Numbered from the stretch's first letter, positions 1-6,614 are shown. The stretch: DNA of 6,703 nucleotides from Clostridiales bacterium (GCA_004554705.1 SFKS01000026.1:1-6703), one strand, 5' to 3'. The notes: generated by a model from the sequence alone, not told the origin. Program-made: numbers and translations.

Positions 1-506
1 AAAACTACATTATTAAATCTATAATCACCAGCGGTTTGCCAAAAACTGTCAGAATCTTTTATATATTCAACATCTATACCATCCATTTCAAAATTAACAG
101 TATATTCAGCCTTCTGAATTTCGTTATAAATTGGTGTGTAGCCAGTATCAGTTAAAAGATTAAGTTTTGCTCTTTCAGAACTATTTGAATTAATGAATTT
201 TAAATCCAAAGTATTGTAGTACAATAGTTTTAACCTATAATTTTTTGGTATAGTTAATGTATGGCCATTAAAATCCAAAGTTTTTGATATTTCAAGAGAG
301 AAAGTTGTATCCCCAGTATCATCTAATGTAATGTTACTAGTAAGTCTAACTATATCTGTTGTTTTATCATTCATCTTATCAACTAAGTCTGAATAATTAT
401 TAACTTCTGCAGTTGGTGTTTCTGCATTTACATTAGTAGCTCCAATTAGTAGAAAACTAACTAGCATTAATAATATTGCTACTAAATATTTTGTTTTATT
501 TTTCAT
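1..506 (-). CDS. Secreted surface protein with beta-helix-like N-terminus, partial (C-terminus beyond the window)
   Basis: The frame opens with ATG at 506-504 and stays open for 168 codons to the window edge, so only the N-terminal part is present. Residues 1-28 form a clear signal peptide: MKNKTK, a hydrophobic core to about residue 22, and a likely cleavage site VNA|ET. No lipobox is present, so the protein should be exported rather than lipidated. Residues 35-110 contain the pattern 'NYSDLVDKM...IVRLTSNITL...ISKTLDFNGHTLTI', typical of the start of pectate-lyase-like right-handed beta-helix domains in Gram-positive surface proteins (family knowledge). AAAGGAG at 516-522, nine bases before the ATG, decides the start and overlaps the stop of the TMEM43 gene, so translation is probably coupled. 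It may be a large adhesin or cell-wall protein, but the anchoring end is not visible. Confidence is high for a real exported protein and moderate for the fold. Confidence 0.82.
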   Translation of the reverse strand, partial: MKNKTKYLVAILLMLVSFLLIGATNVNAETPTAEVNNYSDLVDKMNDKTTDIVRLTSNITLDDTGDTTFSLEISKTLDFNGHTLTIPKNYRLKLLYYNTLDLKFINSNSSERAKLNLLTDTGYTPIYNEIQKAEYTVNFEMDGIDVEYIKDSDSFWQTAGDYRFNNVV

Positions 507-515
507 AAAACCATT

Positions 516-522
516 CTCCTTT
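516..522 (-). promoter_or_regulatory. Ribosome-binding site overlapping the stop of the TMEM43 gene
   Basis: AAAGGAG on the minus strand is nine bases before the ATG of the surface-protein gene. Its first base (522) is the last base of the upstream TGA stop (524-522). Ribosomes ending on the TMEM43 gene would therefore be positioned over this site, favouring coupled translation (inference). Confidence 0.75.
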
Positions 523-1367
523 CATTTGCTTGTTTTATTTTTAATTTTATCAATTAAATTTTTTATGTTGGTTCTAAATAGGATTATTCCTATAATTATA
601 AGTACTATAATTATGAATATCATTCCACCAGCCATGTTCTTACTGTCTTGTTCTAGTGCTTTTGCTAGTTCTTCTTTGTTTGAAATTTTTGTTTGATATA
701 CATTAAAAGCATAAGCTCCTGTATCTAATTTATACTCTTCAAATCCATCTCCTACTTGTTTAGCAAGTATTGATATGTCTCCTAATTTTTCTAAATTTAC
801 ATAGCTCATTTTTATTCTTATATCTCCAACACTAGGCCCCCATTTTGAATTTGTTAGGTATTCACCTTTTCTCTTAAATCCTTCTATTTCTGGTAGTTCT
901 ACTTTTTCATTGTCATTTATTCTTTGTGTTAATTTTTCTGAAACAGTAAATTCTCCTAAATATGCTTTATCACATTTATTTATACTGCTCATTGATTTTT
1001 CTGGGTTTCTATATATTCCTCCTGAACCTGATGTAATAGATTTTTTCTCAACTTTGTCGTTCCATTCATAACCAACTTCATCATTACCTGCTTTATATTG
1101 ATACATCTCTACTATTTTATTTACCCTGAATGTATCTAGCTCTATTCCAAATGTATTATCTTTAAATACTTCACTTGCTTTAAGTTTTCCAGAAACTAAA
1201 ACAAGTTTGCCTTCGTTTTCTGGAAGTACTTTTGCTTCATCCAAAATAACTACTTTATCTAATATTTCTGGATTTGCTCCACTTTCCTGTTTTATAGCTT
1301 TTGCTATTAGAAAAACTGAAAAAATAACAACTATTATATATATTACAATTTTTATTTTTCTAGCCAT
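522..1367 (-). CDS. TMEM43 (LUMA) family membrane protein
   Basis: A 281-residue protein with an N-terminal membrane segment (about residues 6-24) and a C-terminal one (about 247-264), enclosing a soluble domain of about 220 residues. The domain carries the landmarks of the TMEM43 family: NEGKLVLVSG (51-60), VEMYQY (86-91), YEWNDK (100-105), NP at 121-122, LGEFTVS (137-143) and PSVGDIRIKMSY (178-189). Eukaryotic TMEM43 is a roughly 400-residue inner-nuclear/ER membrane protein with several C-terminal membrane segments. This one has a single C-terminal segment and is shorter. The molecular function of the bacterial members is not settled; a structural or protective role in membranes is inference, supported by the SPFH and zinc-ribbon genes upstream. 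ATG at 1367 follows a modest GGGG-type ribosome site (1378-1381). The stop TGA (522-524) abuts the ribosome site of the next gene. Family assignment is by motif recognition. Confidence 0.88.
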   Translation of the reverse strand: MARKIKIVIYIIVVIFSVFLIAKAIKQESGANPEILDKVVILDEAKVLPENEGKLVLVSGKLKASEVFKDNTFGIELDTFRVNKIVEMYQYKAGNDEVGYEWNDKVEKKSITSGSGGIYRNPEKSMSSINKCDKAYLGEFTVSEKLTQRINDNEKVELPEIEGFKRKGEYLTNSKWGPSVGDIRIKMSYVNLEKLGDISILAKQVGDGFEEYKLDTGAYAFNVYQTKISNKEELAKALEQDSKNMAGGMIFIIIVLIIIGIILFRTNIKNLIDKIKNKTSK

Positions 1368-1477
1368 ATTATACTTTCCCCTTTACAATTGATTCTAAGC
1401 TTTTATATGTAAGTGTACTACTTTTTTTCACAGTCTATACATATATGTTTCTTGTTTCTAAGTTCTTGATGGAATTC
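1368..1477. other. 110-base spacer between the small lipoprotein and TMEM43 genes
   Basis: No open frame, stem-loop with T-run, or convincing -35/-10 pair was found on the minus strand. TATAAT at 1368-1373 directly precedes the ATG but has no -35 partner and is too close to act for this gene. The heptamer TTCTAAG occurs twice on the + strand (near 1393 and 1457), without an evident role. Read-through from the upstream gene seems more likely than a new promoter. Confidence 0.4.
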
Positions 1478-1822
1478 CTACTTTTTTATTAGTTCTGGGT
1501 ATTTTGGTGAATATGGATCTGTTGGTGTTAATGATAGTTTATCTCCTTCTAATTTGAATTCGTAAACTTTTTCTTCATCCCAGCTTTCTAATTTTATCTT
1601 TAATTTTGTATCTTCTATAGAATATGTTCCTTCTCCTTCAAATCCATAAGCATTTTTCATAGTACATTTTCCGCCTTTTTTAAATTCCCATTCTGTTTCT
1701 ACATCATCGTTGTTTTTTCCTGACCATTTTCCTACTACAGAAGCTTTTCCACATCCTGTTAGAATAAATAGTGTTGCTATAAGTAATACTGTAATTAATA
1801 TTAAACTTACAATTTTTTTCAT
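1478..1822 (-). CDS. Small lipoprotein, DUF5640/lipocalin-like beta domain
   Basis: A 114-residue protein with a type II signal peptide: MKK, hydrophobic core 4-20, and lipobox LTGC with Cys24 as the predicted lipidated residue. The mature part, about residues 28-100, starts VVGKWSG and has a repeating strand pattern (TEWEFKKGGKCTM, GEGTYSIEDTKLKIKL, YEFKLEGDKLSLT). This matches the DUF5640-type or lipocalin-like 'GkW...y.v.gdkL.l' beta-sheet domains common in Bacillota lipoproteins. No catalytic residues are recognisable, so a ligand-binding or structural role on the outer face of the membrane is the most that can be inferred. The start ATG has GGGGAG nine bases upstream (1832-1837). It lies 53 bases after the zinc-ribbon gene and 110 bases before the TMEM43 gene, all in the same direction, so it is probably in the same transcript. 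Confidence 0.85.
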   Translation of the reverse strand: MKKIVSLILITVLLIATLFILTGCGKASVVGKWSGKNNDDVETEWEFKKGGKCTMKNAYGFEGEGTYSIEDTKLKIKLESWDEEKVYEFKLEGDKLSLTPTDPYSPKYPELIKK

Positions 1823-1875
1823 AATTTTACTCTCCCCTTTTAATTAAATTATATTTCTAAAACATTAAAAGCTTT

Positions 1876-3339
1876 TTATTTTTTAAGATATTTCTTAAAA
1901 TCTAGTTTATTTGAATTTCCAGTAACTTTTGTGTTGTTTGCACCTTCCATTGTTGAATTATCAAGTCTTCTTCTTTTTTTAACAAATTTATCATATTCTT
2001 TCAAATTTGTCATGTTGGTTTTTGTTTCTGTTTCATGGCTATGTCTTGCGCCACTATTTCTGTATCTTGTATACATCATCCAGAAATATATAATACCACT
2101 TAATAAGAATAACCATGGCCAGTTATTATCATCTGTTTTTGTAAATATCATTGCGATTAGACCTAATATTTCAACAAGTACTGAAATCAACACAAGTTTT
2201 GGCATATGTATTGGAACACTTCCCATTGTTTCCTTAGTTCTTGCATTTACCGCTACATAGTGAAGTAAACTATTATTTCCTTTCTTTTGTTGATAGCTGT
2301 AAAGCCATACTGGTAAATATGCAGATTTCCATTGTTGTCCTTTTACTTCTAAATTTTCAGTATCCCATCTAACACCACGGTCATAAAATCCTAGAGTTTT
2401 ATTAGCTGCAAATCTTGCTACATCTTTTGATTGTTCTTTGACTAAACCTTTTAATTCCTCAACATTAGTATCTCTTTTTTCAGATGTATATCCCTTAATG
2501 TAGTTTGCATCCCATTTTACGCAATTTTCTGTATCAAATGGCATTATTGAATTGATTATATTGTTTGTTTTATCTTTAGCTCCTGTGTCTAATTTATCTT
2601 TGCTTGATTCTACAGTTAATCCTTCTATTGTTAAATCAAAATCTCTTTCTACATCATATAAATCTGCATCATAGTATGTATCATAACTATCCCCATTTTT
2701 TTCTGTCCATCTTCTTGTTTCATGTTCTCCTTGTCCTTTTAAATTTGCATGTGTATTTGCATCAACTATCATATATGGTAAATATACTCCCATTACGTTA
2801 TCTGTTGTAAATTCTTTTCTAAACATTGGATGTGCAAAGAATTTTCTTTTACCAACAAATTTTTCTATTGCTTCCTTTGCTTCTTTTTTAGGAATGCTAA
2901 ATGGCAATACTGTGTCTGGTACTGCACCATTTGGTATTTGTTGATTTACAGATAATGTATTTCTACACCAGTGACACCTAGCTTGTGTTGCTTTGGCAGT
3001 ATCTACTACTACCTCTGCACCACAGCTACTACATTTAAATGTTACCATATCATTTGTATCTGCTATTATATTTGTAGCACCTGACCCTACTATTTCTCCT
3101 TCTAGTTTGCTTATGTCTTTTTCCATTGCATCTAGTTTTTCTGGTTCAAATTCGTGTCTACAAAAATTACATCTTAATTTTCCATTTTTGGAGTTCAAAG
3201 AGATATCTGTTGCTCCACATTTAGGGCATTTGTTTTGCCCGTCTTTTGCATCTACATCTGTTTTTATAACAGTTGCATTATTTTCTTGTACTTGAGATAT
3301 TTCTTCTTGATTTTCAACTACACTTTCATTTTCATTCAT
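1876..3339 (-). CDS. Membrane protein with two N-terminal zinc ribbons (YdjG-like, TFIIB-type zinc ribbon protein)
   Basis: A 487-residue protein. After a polar tail (1-36) come two zinc ribbons: Cys38/Cys41 with Cys57/Cys60 (CPKCG, CNFC), and Cys103/Cys106 with Cys122/Cys125 (CSSCG, CHWC). A long soluble region (135-375) follows, containing two similar strand blocks with a YLP motif (YLPYMIVDA at 186-194, YLPVWLYSY at 341-349). Two closely spaced membrane segments (about 381-399 and 406-423) come next, then a basic cytoplasmic tail including KKRRR (454-458). Both ribbons should lie in the cytoplasm. Relatives are often labelled 'TFIIB-type zinc ribbon protein' or wrongly 'primosomal protein N'' because of the ribbons; no helicase motifs are present. 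Bacillus YdjG is a shorter analogue next to an SPFH gene. The start is three bases past the stop of the SPFH gene, with a weak GGGGG site (3348-3352), suggesting coupled translation and a shared complex (inference). Confidence 0.87.
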   Translation of the reverse strand: MNENESVVENQEEISQVQENNATVIKTDVDAKDGQNKCPKCGATDISLNSKNGKLRCNFCRHEFEPEKLDAMEKDISKLEGEIVGSGATNIIADTNDMVTFKCSSCGAEVVVDTAKATQARCHWCRNTLSVNQQIPNGAVPDTVLPFSIPKKEAKEAIEKFVGKRKFFAHPMFRKEFTTDNVMGVYLPYMIVDANTHANLKGQGEHETRRWTEKNGDSYDTYYDADLYDVERDFDLTIEGLTVESSKDKLDTGAKDKTNNIINSIMPFDTENCVKWDANYIKGYTSEKRDTNVEELKGLVKEQSKDVARFAANKTLGFYDRGVRWDTENLEVKGQQWKSAYLPVWLYSYQQKKGNNSLLHYVAVNARTKETMGSVPIHMPKLVLISVLVEILGLIAMIFTKTDDNNWPWLFLLSGIIYFWMMYTRYRNSGARHSHETETKTNMTNLKEYDKFVKKRRRLDNSTMEGANNTKVTGNSNKLDFKKYLKK

Positions 3340-3342
3340 TTA

Positions 3343-4521
3343 TTAAACCCCCAAAAGTTTTTTCTTTGCTTCATCAAATTCTTCTTGAGAAATAACGCCA
3401 TCATCTAATAGTTTTTTTAATTTTGCTAATTTTTCATAAGGATCTTCTTGTTGTTGTGTTTGTTGTTGAGGCTGTTGAGGTTGTTGGTTAACTGGTTGTT
3501 GAAATCCTCCCATAACATTTCCAGCAGCATTCATGCCCATTCCCATAAATGCCATTCCAGCTCCTCCACCATTTTCTCCAGCTGCTTGGAAACCACGAGC
3601 AACTGATTGTTGCATAAATGAATTTCCTCTTGCTCCTGATAGAGCATCTGCCTTTTTTACATCGCTTAATAATTTCTTCGTGTCTTCATCATATTCAATT
3701 GCTGTTATTGCAACTTTTACTATTTCTAATCCTCTTCCAGATTTCCAAGTATATCCTTCTTCTACTGCTTGTGATAAACTTTGAGCAAATCCTATCTGGT
3801 CACCTTGTATTTTTGATATACGGCTTCCTCTACTTGGGTCATTTGTATAATTTGAAAATGCTGCTGATAAGCTTCCTACTACTTCATTAAATAATTGTTC
3901 ACCTGCTGGATTATCCATATCAGCAAAATCAAATACTTCTGCACCTGGTCTTAAATATTCCATTGGAACAAAGTTTTTTGCAAATAGTATTGGATCTACT
4001 ATTTTCATTGTATATGTTCCTCTTGTTATAGCTCCAACCTGTGTTCCTAAAAACGCATCATCCCAATAAATTTCAGCTTGTGTTCCAAATCTATTTCCTG
4101 GTATTTCTTTTAGATTTACATATATAACAGTTTGCTCTCCACCTGGTGTTCCACCAAATTTGAATCTCTCCCAAGATGTTTTTAGTGTTGATGAAAAGAA
4201 TCCATCTCCTGCTAAAAATGATTGTGAATTTTGATCATCTGATGAATATATAAAACCACCTGGTTCTGTTACACATCCTGTTATTGCTCCATCTTGGAAT
4301 GTAAGTAATGCTGTTCCTTCAGGTACTACTATTTTACTGCCATTTGTTATTATGTTTTCTGATCCTTTTGTATTTGATCCTCTTCCACTGTCTGTTCCTC
4401 TTCTTTCAGCTCCAAAAATTGCTGCTGTTGCTGGCACATCACTTCTTGGTACAATAAAATCCTTCCATTGATCTGCAAATGTTCCTCCTAATGCTCCTGT
4501 AAATGCTTTAATAAATCCCAT
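3343..4521 (-). CDS. SPFH-domain protein, YdjI / 'virion core protein' type, with C-terminal SHOCT domain
   Basis: A 392-residue protein without a membrane-spanning segment. It begins MGFIKAFTGALGGTFADQWKDF..P, an amphipathic N-terminus typical of the YdjI group. The SPFH (stomatin/prohibitin/flotillin/HflK-C) domain spans about residues 55-290 and includes IVVPEGTALLTFQDG, the YVNLKEI strand, and AITRGTYTMKIVDP. A Gly/Met/Ala-rich stretch (311-340) and a Gln/Pro-rich linker (341-358) lead to a SHOCT domain (360-391) with the hallmark LKKLLDDGVISQEEFDEAKKKLL. SPFH proteins form oligomeric scaffolds on membranes; B. subtilis YdjI helps link PspA to the membrane together with YdjG/YdjH (established for that species). 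The same role here is inference. The start has GAGG eight bases upstream (4530-4533). The next gene follows after three bases. 'Virion core protein' is a legacy label and does not indicate a phage gene. Confidence 0.93.
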   Translation of the reverse strand: MGFIKAFTGALGGTFADQWKDFIVPRSDVPATAAIFGAERRGTDSGRGSNTKGSENIITNGSKIVVPEGTALLTFQDGAITGCVTEPGGFIYSSDDQNSQSFLAGDGFFSSTLKTSWERFKFGGTPGGEQTVIYVNLKEIPGNRFGTQAEIYWDDAFLGTQVGAITRGTYTMKIVDPILFAKNFVPMEYLRPGAEVFDFADMDNPAGEQLFNEVVGSLSAAFSNYTNDPSRGSRISKIQGDQIGFAQSLSQAVEEGYTWKSGRGLEIVKVAITAIEYDEDTKKLLSDVKKADALSGARGNSFMQQSVARGFQAAGENGGGAGMAFMGMGMNAAGNVMGGFQQPVNQQPQQPQQQTQQQEDPYEKLAKLKKLLDDGVISQEEFDEAKKKLLGV

Positions 4522-4554
4522 ATTTAATTCCTCTCTTTCTATTCTTATATTATA

Positions 4555-5577
4555 TTAATCTTGAGTTGTAAAGTTATTTAATACATTATTAACTAACTTT
4601 TCTCCAAGACTATCATCAACTCCAACATACTGAATATATAGAAAATCATATACTTTTCCATCTTTTTCAAAATAACCTGCTATCCAAGTTTTGTATTTTT
4701 CTGGTGATGAAGTTTCTCCTATTGCGTGTCTTGATACATCTACTTTAACTTTTTGTCCAAATAATGTATAATCTTCAAATTTCCTTTTGAATGTTTTTTC
4801 TTGGTATGCAAGACATGTATCTAAATCTTTGTAGTTTCCTTCATTTCCATAATATGTTAGTCTGAAAGAAGCTCCTTCTCCTTTGTATTTATTTACTTCT
4901 TTTAAGGCATATATGCTTGTTACACCATTTGTATCTGGATATTGATTAACATAATACTTACTTTCATCTGGATTTTCTAGGTTTTTTACTATTAATTTAT
5001 GGTTTGATGATATTATTCCATCAACTTTTTTACCTTCTATCTTATCATTTAATGTCATAGAACTTAAGATATTTTTTAATTCTTCTGTTTTTGCAAATTC
5101 TGTTACATCTAAATTTGCTCCATTATTTTTGTTTTTACTTATTTTTACTATAACTTGTAAGCAACTACCTTCTTCATTTTTGTTTAATAAGCTTACTCCA
5201 TAATAGTTGAATTTATCATAATACTCATATCCACCTAATTTAGTATAATTTGTTTCCGCATAATTTTCTTGGCTAGACTTATTCTCTTTTTCTTTTTTCA
5301 TTGAACTTTCATATGTTTTTGAAAAATTAAATGAAATTTTGATATTTTTTTCTTCGTTTATAAGTTTACCTGCTACATATGGTGTGTTTTCTAAATCTGC
5401 TTCGAATTTATATCCTGCATCTTTTGGATATTTAATTGTAAATTCAAAAGGAGCATATTCATCAACTAATTTTGCTGTTTCTTTGTTTTCATCTTCTTTG
5501 TTTTTACCGCAACCTGTTAGTATTAAGCATAAGGTAATTAAAATTGCTAATACTGAAAGAATTATTTTTTTATTCAT
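4555..5577 (-). CDS. Lipoprotein of unknown function with two similar halves
   Basis: A 340-residue protein with a type II signal peptide: MNKK, hydrophobic core 5-19, and lipobox LTGC with Cys23 as the predicted lipidated residue, then a polar linker (24-40). The rest appears to be two alpha/beta halves of about 135-145 residues (about 43-176 and 194-337). Each starts with strands, has a mid-region with a charged segment before a strand of the type 'GYEYYDKF' or 'GQKVKVDVS', and closes with a strand plus helix (EELKNILSSMT at 165-175, GEKLVNNVLNNFT at 325-337). This resembles PsbP-like or similar beta-sandwich lipoproteins of Bacillota, but I do not recognise a named family. Only two cysteines remain in the mature part (139, 255). 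The start is firm: AGGAGG lies seven bases upstream (5585-5590). The SPFH gene follows 33 bases after its stop. Function unknown; an extracytoplasmic partner of the membrane complex is inference from context. Confidence 0.83.
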   Translation of the reverse strand: MNKKIILSVLAILITLCLILTGCGKNKEDENKETAKLVDEYAPFEFTIKYPKDAGYKFEADLENTPYVAGKLINEEKNIKISFNFSKTYESSMKKEKENKSSQENYAETNYTKLGGYEYYDKFNYYGVSLLNKNEEGSCLQVIVKISKNKNNGANLDVTEFAKTEELKNILSSMTLNDKIEGKKVDGIISSNHKLIVKNLENPDESKYYVNQYPDTNGVTSIYALKEVNKYKGEGASFRLTYYGNEGNYKDLDTCLAYQEKTFKRKFEDYTLFGQKVKVDVSRHAIGETSSPEKYKTWIAGYFEKDGKVYDFLYIQYVGVDDSLGEKLVNNVLNNFTTQD

Positions 5578-5687
5578 TTTATTTCCTCCTAAAATATACG
5601 TTTGTACAAGTTTTTTTGATAGCTTTTAATATTCTATTTTTTTATAACTTTTCCACCACCTTTTTTATAATAATTTCAAATTAAAAA
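5578..5687. other. 110-base spacer between the first gene and the duplicated lipoprotein gene
   Basis: It contains the ribosome site AGGAGG (5585-5590) and an eight-base palindrome TTGTACAA (5602-5609) just upstream of it. Several A-runs on the minus strand are present, but no stem followed by a T-run and no good promoter pair. An internal promoter cannot be excluded. Confidence 0.4.
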
Positions 5688-6524
5688 CTAATATATTGAT
5701 ATGTCTTTCACTAAGTTTTTATAATCAGTTATTGTAAATTTTCCATCCATACCACTAATCATTAGTGGTATTGTAAATTTTGTATCGCCAAATTCATATT
5801 CTACACCAACTCTTGGAAACACTTCTGTACATTGTGTTTTTATTAATAGTGGTGTTCCTACTGCTTCTAATAATAATTCTTCAGAATATAGTTCTCCATT
5901 TTCTGATACATTATATTTCCAAATTCTTAATGTGGCATCTAAACTTTTTGGAATGACTATAAATTGATATTCATCTCCTTCTACAACAGTTGTTAAAGAT
6001 TCATATTCAATATCAGAATTAAAGTATTTTTCTTTAATTTGTGCTTCTTTTCCCTTTTCTATATATCCTATTGCAATACATTCATTATTTTTAAAATTAA
6101 CTTTTGTTGATAAGTTATCTAAAAATATTCCTTTAAAGAAATTTGCTGTTCTTTCTGTTGGACTTGATGCAATTCCTGTTTCTGCATCAAGAGTGTATTC
6201 TGCCACTAATTCTGTGTTATGATATATTGTTACATATATTATATTTGGTCCTACTTCTGTACAGGTTACGTTGTCTGGTTTATAGCCATAATGCTCTTTA
6301 TAGAAAAGAGCTATTACTTTTCTCCATTCTTCTAAACTAATATTCTTAATGTCATTTGGTATTTGATTTTCAACATTTTCAGAATTATTTTCATTCTTTT
6401 TTGTCATATTACTATTTGCATTATTGTCTTTATTAATTATTTTAGTATAGATAAAATATCCACTTATCATTAATACTGCTGTTAAAACTGCTGTAATTGC
6501 AATTGTTATAACTGTTTTTTTCAA
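5688..6524 (-). CDS. Membrane-anchored extracytoplasmic protein of unknown function, TTG start
   Basis: A 278-residue protein with a single N-terminal membrane anchor (about residues 5-27). There is no lipobox cysteine, and TGYF/ISGYF-type residues with a following lysine suggest an uncleaved signal anchor. An Asn-rich linker (31-58) follows, then a soluble domain outside the cell. Residues 62-120 (helix SLEEWRKVIALFYKEHYG, strand, then AEYTLDAETGIASS) resemble a PepSY-like helix-plus-hairpin, but the match is weak. Residues 145-278 are strand-rich with no recognised family. The start codon is TTG at 6524-6522. It is preferred because AAAGGAGG (6531-6538) lies six bases upstream, no ATG occurs between it and the upstream in-frame stop at 6546-6548, and the hydrophobic anchor begins directly after it. 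It is the first gene of the apparent operon, 110 bases before the lipoprotein gene. Real gene: confident. Function: unknown. Confidence 0.8.
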   Translation of the reverse strand: MKKTVITIAITAVLTAVLMISGYFIYTKIINKDNNANSNMTKKNENNSENVENQIPNDIKNISLEEWRKVIALFYKEHYGYKPDNVTCTEVGPNIIYVTIYHNTELVAEYTLDAETGIASSPTERTANFFKGIFLDNLSTKVNFKNNECIAIGYIEKGKEAQIKEKYFNSDIEYESLTTVVEGDEYQFIVIPKSLDATLRIWKYNVSENGELYSEELLLEAVGTPLLIKTQCTEVFPRVGVEYEFGDTKFTIPLMISGMDGKFTITDYKNLVKDISIY

Positions 6525-6530
6525 GATTAA

Positions 6531-6538
6531 CCTCCTTT
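6531..6538 (-). promoter_or_regulatory. Strong ribosome-binding site fixing a TTG start
   Basis: On the minus strand this reads AAAGGAGG, a near-perfect Shine-Dalgarno match. It sits six bases before TTG at 6524-6522 and is what supports the non-ATG start of the first gene. Confidence 0.85.
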
Positions 6539-6574
6539 GTAAAATTTAATATTCATTTTCCTATCATTAATATA

Positions 6575-6580
6575 ATTATA
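6575..6580 (-). promoter_or_regulatory. Possible promoter -10 element for the operon
   Basis: The minus strand reads TATAAT, an exact -10 consensus, about 50 bases before the TTG start. No good -35 box is seen 16-18 bases upstream (the sequence there is GAAATT-like), and such hexamers arise easily in AT-rich DNA. It is listed because this gap is the only long upstream region for the gene row. The inverted repeats lie at and upstream of where RNA polymerase would bind. Confidence 0.3.
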
Positions 6581-6606
6581 AGAATTTTATAACATAAAAT
6601 TTCTTA
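6579..6606. repeat. AT-rich inverted repeat between the upstream palindromes and the first gene
   Basis: Arms 6579-6590 and 6594-6606 are complementary except for one bulged T, with a three-base centre (AAC on the + strand). No T-run follows in either direction. It lies directly next to the -10-like TATAAT at 6575-6580. In such AT-rich DNA chance is possible, so function is uncertain. Confidence 0.45.
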
Positions 6607-6614
6607 AATTACTA

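Noticed and set aside
1207..1392. + strand 61-codon frame opposite the start of the TMEM43 gene
   Set aside because: It mirrors the N-terminal region of TMEM43 and has no supporting signals.
1848..1853. TATAAT on the minus strand before the small lipoprotein gene as an internal promoter
   Set aside because: The expected -35 position reads AAAAGC, unlike TTGACA, and the hexamer is common by chance here.
1931..2260. Open reading frame on the + strand inside the zinc-ribbon gene
   Set aside because: It is a shadow of the minus-strand gene: no ribosome-binding site, low-complexity hydrophobic translation, and the opposite strand carries clear zinc-ribbon and membrane motifs.
2604..3295. Two further + strand open frames (2604-2810, 2993-3295)
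   Set aside because: Leu/His/Ser-rich translations arising from the complement of AT-rich codons, with no start signals and complete overlap with the zinc-ribbon gene.
3533..3890. + strand open frames opposite the SPFH gene
   Set aside because: No ribosome site and no family resemblance; the SPFH-SHOCT reading on the other strand is unambiguous.
3343..4521. Phage origin suggested by the usual label 'virion core protein'
   Set aside because: The label is inherited from a weak poxvirus similarity; the domain is SPFH with SHOCT and no phage genes are nearby.
5602..5609. Palindrome TTGTACAA as an operator for the duplicated lipoprotein gene
   Set aside because: Eight bases only, one copy, and no promoter nearby to place it; noted in the spacer entry but not claimed.
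5339..6340. + strand frames at 5339-5629 and 6143-6340
   Set aside because: Both are antisense to well-supported exported proteins and give Phe/Leu-rich translations without a ribosome site.
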